A program made the translations under genes and the position numbers. From NCBI GenBank assembly GCA_022072085.1, contig JAJVII010000014.1:131182-183896 (forward strand): 52,715 nucleotides of DNA. Direction: 5' to 3'. Each line of letters begins with the position of its first letter. Position 1 is the stretch's first letter. A model generated the notes under the pieces. The model worked only from the letters and a program-made list of their open reading frames with translations. It ran no database searches and was not told where the DNA came from. Source of the stretch: Phycisphaerae bacterium. GTDB taxonomy: Bacteria; Planctomycetota; Phycisphaerae; JAJVII01. Below, in pieces: positions 51,225 to 52,715 of this stretch.

Positions 51225-51239
51225 TGGAATTTGCTCTGC
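51225..51239 (+). promoter_or_regulatory. Candidate sigma-54 promoter, weak match
   Basis: TGGAATttgctCTGC keeps GG and GC ten bases apart but misses two bases of the -24 and one of the -12 box. It lies 308 bases before the ATG at 51548; without the 162-bp repeat the distance would be ~146, near that of the other PEP-CTERM genes. A second GG-N10-GC match near 51261 is no better. Confidence 0.4.
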
Positions 51240-51302
51240 GATTCTGGTTCGTGCGGGCATGGTGTGTCGCCCGCCCGCCGGCGGCTTGGCTTTGCCGGCT
51301 AT

Positions 51303-51464
51303 TGAGTCCTGTAAGAGAAATCTTCACCACAGAGAACACAGAGGGCACAGAGTCAGACGTATTGAAAGATTCTGGATTTCGGTCATTTCTTGACGTTTCG
51401 GACCTCCTCTGTGATCTCGGTGTCCTCTGTGGTGAATGAAGACTCCTTTTGCAGGGGTCAATAA
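51303..51464. repeat. 162-bp MITE-like repeat, copy B
   Basis: This is the second copy of the element at 34022-34183, same orientation on the plus strand, with three differences. It ends 83 bases before the ATG of the PEP-CTERM gene at 51548, between the candidate promoter and the gene. It would be transcribed as a long hairpin in the leader and could lower expression. Confidence 0.85.
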
Positions 51465-51547
51465 CGTCCGGGGAATCTTGCCCGACCTGATCCGGTAGCG
51501 GAAGCCGAATTGGAAGACCCGAGCCAGATCGAGAAAAGGAGACATCC

Positions 51548-52471
51548 ATGACTCAGCGGTGTGGGCTTCTGACAACTGCGATGGCGTTGTTTGCTCTGGC
51601 CGTGTGTCCGAGCCTGGCCGACGCAGCCGTCATGGCTGTCGATTGGGGCGGGCCCAACTACATCACCAACGGCGGGGGCATCGCCGGCCACCAGAGGGCG
51701 GCCACCGTCGAGAATCTGACCAACGACTACGGTGGGGCCGCCACGCCCGACTATCGCAAGTACGTGCCGTTCAGCGACACGGCCGGGGCGTACTTCTGCC
51801 CCGTCAACAGCCCCGGCGGCTACAACGGGTACGACCAGTCCCAGTCCAGCGCCCTCTACTACGGCGGCTACAACTTCATCCGCTACGACACGACCGGCAC
51901 CAACTATATCGGAGTCATTTCCAGCTCCCCCGGCGACAAGATCCAGCCCTACGTGGGCGGCGCCTGGGGCACCGGCGGCGAGTTCGCTGAGACGATCGTC
52001 TGGGTCAAGGACAACTTCCTCAACGGCGCCAACGCCCTGGACAACCTGGCCCTGGATGCCAGCACCCCCCTGAGCATCACGATCGCCAGCTCCGGAAATG
52101 TGACCTACCGCCTGGTCGTCAAGAACGGCTCGCAGTATTACGTGAGCAACAGCACGATGTCGGCCACCGGACTGTTCACCATCGCCGACCCGGCCGCGGA
52201 GACGTGGGCTGCGTTCAACCCATACAACTCCAACAACCGTCTTTCCGACGTCAGTGGCACCTTCGCCTCGGTCACTTTCGACGACGTGCAGGCCCTCGGT
52301 TTCTATGTCTACAAGCCTGTGCTGTCGTCAGCCGGCCCCTCCTCCATGGTCAGCGACGTGGAGTTCCAGGTGACGACGGCGACCGCCGTTCCCGAGCCGG
52401 CAACGCTGGGACTGTTGGCCGTCGGCGGGCTGGGCCTGCTGACCGCCAGCCGGCGCCGACGCGGGGCCTGA
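51548..52471 (+). CDS. PEP-CTERM protein, ectodomain of unknown type
   Basis: The 307-residue secreted protein has a signal peptide (1-~26, ending ADA) and a beta-rich ectodomain starting AVMAVDWGGPNYITNGGGIAG. Aromatic-rich parts follow (YYGGYNFIRYDTTGTNYIG), then a region around VTFDDVQALGFYVYKP that looks like the last strands of a jelly roll, and finally VPEPATLGLLAVGGLGLL with an Arg-rich end, the exosortase sorting tail. The ectodomain was not assigned. The ATG at 51548 has AAGGAG 6 bases upstream. Its upstream region carries paired boxes copy 5 and the 162-bp repeat. It is the only PEP-CTERM gene in the window on the plus strand. Confidence 0.85.
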   Translation: MTQRCGLLTTAMALFALAVCPSLADAAVMAVDWGGPNYITNGGGIAGHQRAATVENLTNDYGGAATPDYRKYVPFSDTAGAYFCPVNSPGGYNGYDQSQSSALYYGGYNFIRYDTTGTNYIGVISSSPGDKIQPYVGGAWGTGGEFAETIVWVKDNFLNGANALDNLALDASTPLSITIASSGNVTYRLVVKNGSQYYVSNSTMSATGLFTIADPAAETWAAFNPYNSNNRLSDVSGTFASVTFDDVQALGFYVYKPVLSSAGPSSMVSDVEFQVTTATAVPEPATLGLLAVGGLGLLTASRRRRGA

Positions 52472-52634
52472 TCGTTCCTCGCCGTTCCAACCGGGTGCAT
52501 CCCGCCAGGCCCGCTGCCAGCGTCAGCGAGCGGCCGCCCGCAACCGGCCTTGCCCGAGTCATGCGGGGCGTGCTGTCGCCGGCGCCCCGGCATCCGTGGC
52601 ACACGTCGAAATTCCCCTTGCAAGCCGAAAAAGC

Positions 52635-52663
52635 GGATATACTATGTCAATAGTAGAATATCC
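52635..52663. other. AT-rich inverted repeat near the right edge
   Basis: GGATAT-ACTAT (52635-52645) and ATAGT-AGA-ATATCC (52650-52663) form an interrupted dyad in an otherwise GC-rich gap (52472-52715) that holds no gene. It could be an operator or promoter-region element for a gene past the window edge. No regulator or motif family is recognised. Confidence 0.35.
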
Positions 52664-52715
52664 GGCACGGGTTCTCGGCGGTCGTTCCGGCCTGCCGACA
52701 GTGTCGGTTCACGTT

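Overview
The window is GC-rich and densely coding. Its secreted proteins end in PEP-CTERM sorting tails (V/A-PEP, a hydrophobic stretch, then an Arg-rich end). With the secreted pectate lyases, the secreted transglutaminase/HEAT proteins and the PQQ-propeller and sulfatase/TPR proteins, this points to a planctomycete-type bacterium, probably of the Phycisphaerae lineage. That assignment is inference: no rRNA, tRNA or phylogenetic marker lies in the window.

Layout. (1) 1-355: the 3' end of an MscS channel gene. (2) 378-7416, minus strand: a TPR-fused sulfatase-like enzyme, a membrane-anchored alkaline-phosphatase-superfamily enzyme, and cysD-cysN (ATP sulfurylase). (3) 7485-15321, minus strand: four PEP-CTERM genes. 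One has a DNRLRE-type ectodomain; three are tandem, mosaic beta-helix paralogues. Each has a sigma-54 -24/-12 motif about 100 bases before its start and a pair of GTTG-N8-CAAC boxes about 110-125 bases further upstream. (4) 15432-17846: thiol/sulfur genes (a cysteine-dioxygenase-like cupin, a Cys-rich DUF1847 protein, a D-cysteine desulfhydrase-like enzyme). (5) 17880-33755, minus strand: a tightly packed seven-gene operon for pectin or plant/algal polysaccharide attack. In transcription order it encodes a TIM-barrel glycosidase-like protein, a pectate lyase, a pectate lyase-HEAT fusion, a pectate lyase-RCC1 propeller fusion, two secreted transglutaminase-like/HEAT proteins and a DUF4091-type glycosidase-like protein. 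(6) 34022-36422: two more PEP-CTERM genes next to a 162-bp repeat. (7) 36638-43347: an AraR-like GntR/LacI regulator, a nitrilase-family hydrolase, a ribulokinase, a secreted unknown and an aminotransferase. This looks like an arabinose locus, which fits the pectin operon because arabinan is a pectin side chain. (8) 43360-50876: a GIDE-LemA membrane protein, a second DUF4091 protein, and a secreted PQQ propeller carrying a decayed methyltransferase domain. (9) 51050-52471: a seventh PEP-CTERM gene with the same paired boxes and a second copy of the 162-bp repeat in its leader.

The most interesting signal is the repeated regulatory architecture. Five sites carry two GTTG-N8-CAAC palindromes spaced 31-32 bp, about three helical turns. 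Four of them stand at enhancer distance from good sigma-54 promoters of PEP-CTERM genes and the fifth from a weaker candidate. This suggests an enhancer-dependent regulon for surface-sorted proteins. The regulator itself, the exosortase and rpoN are not in the window.
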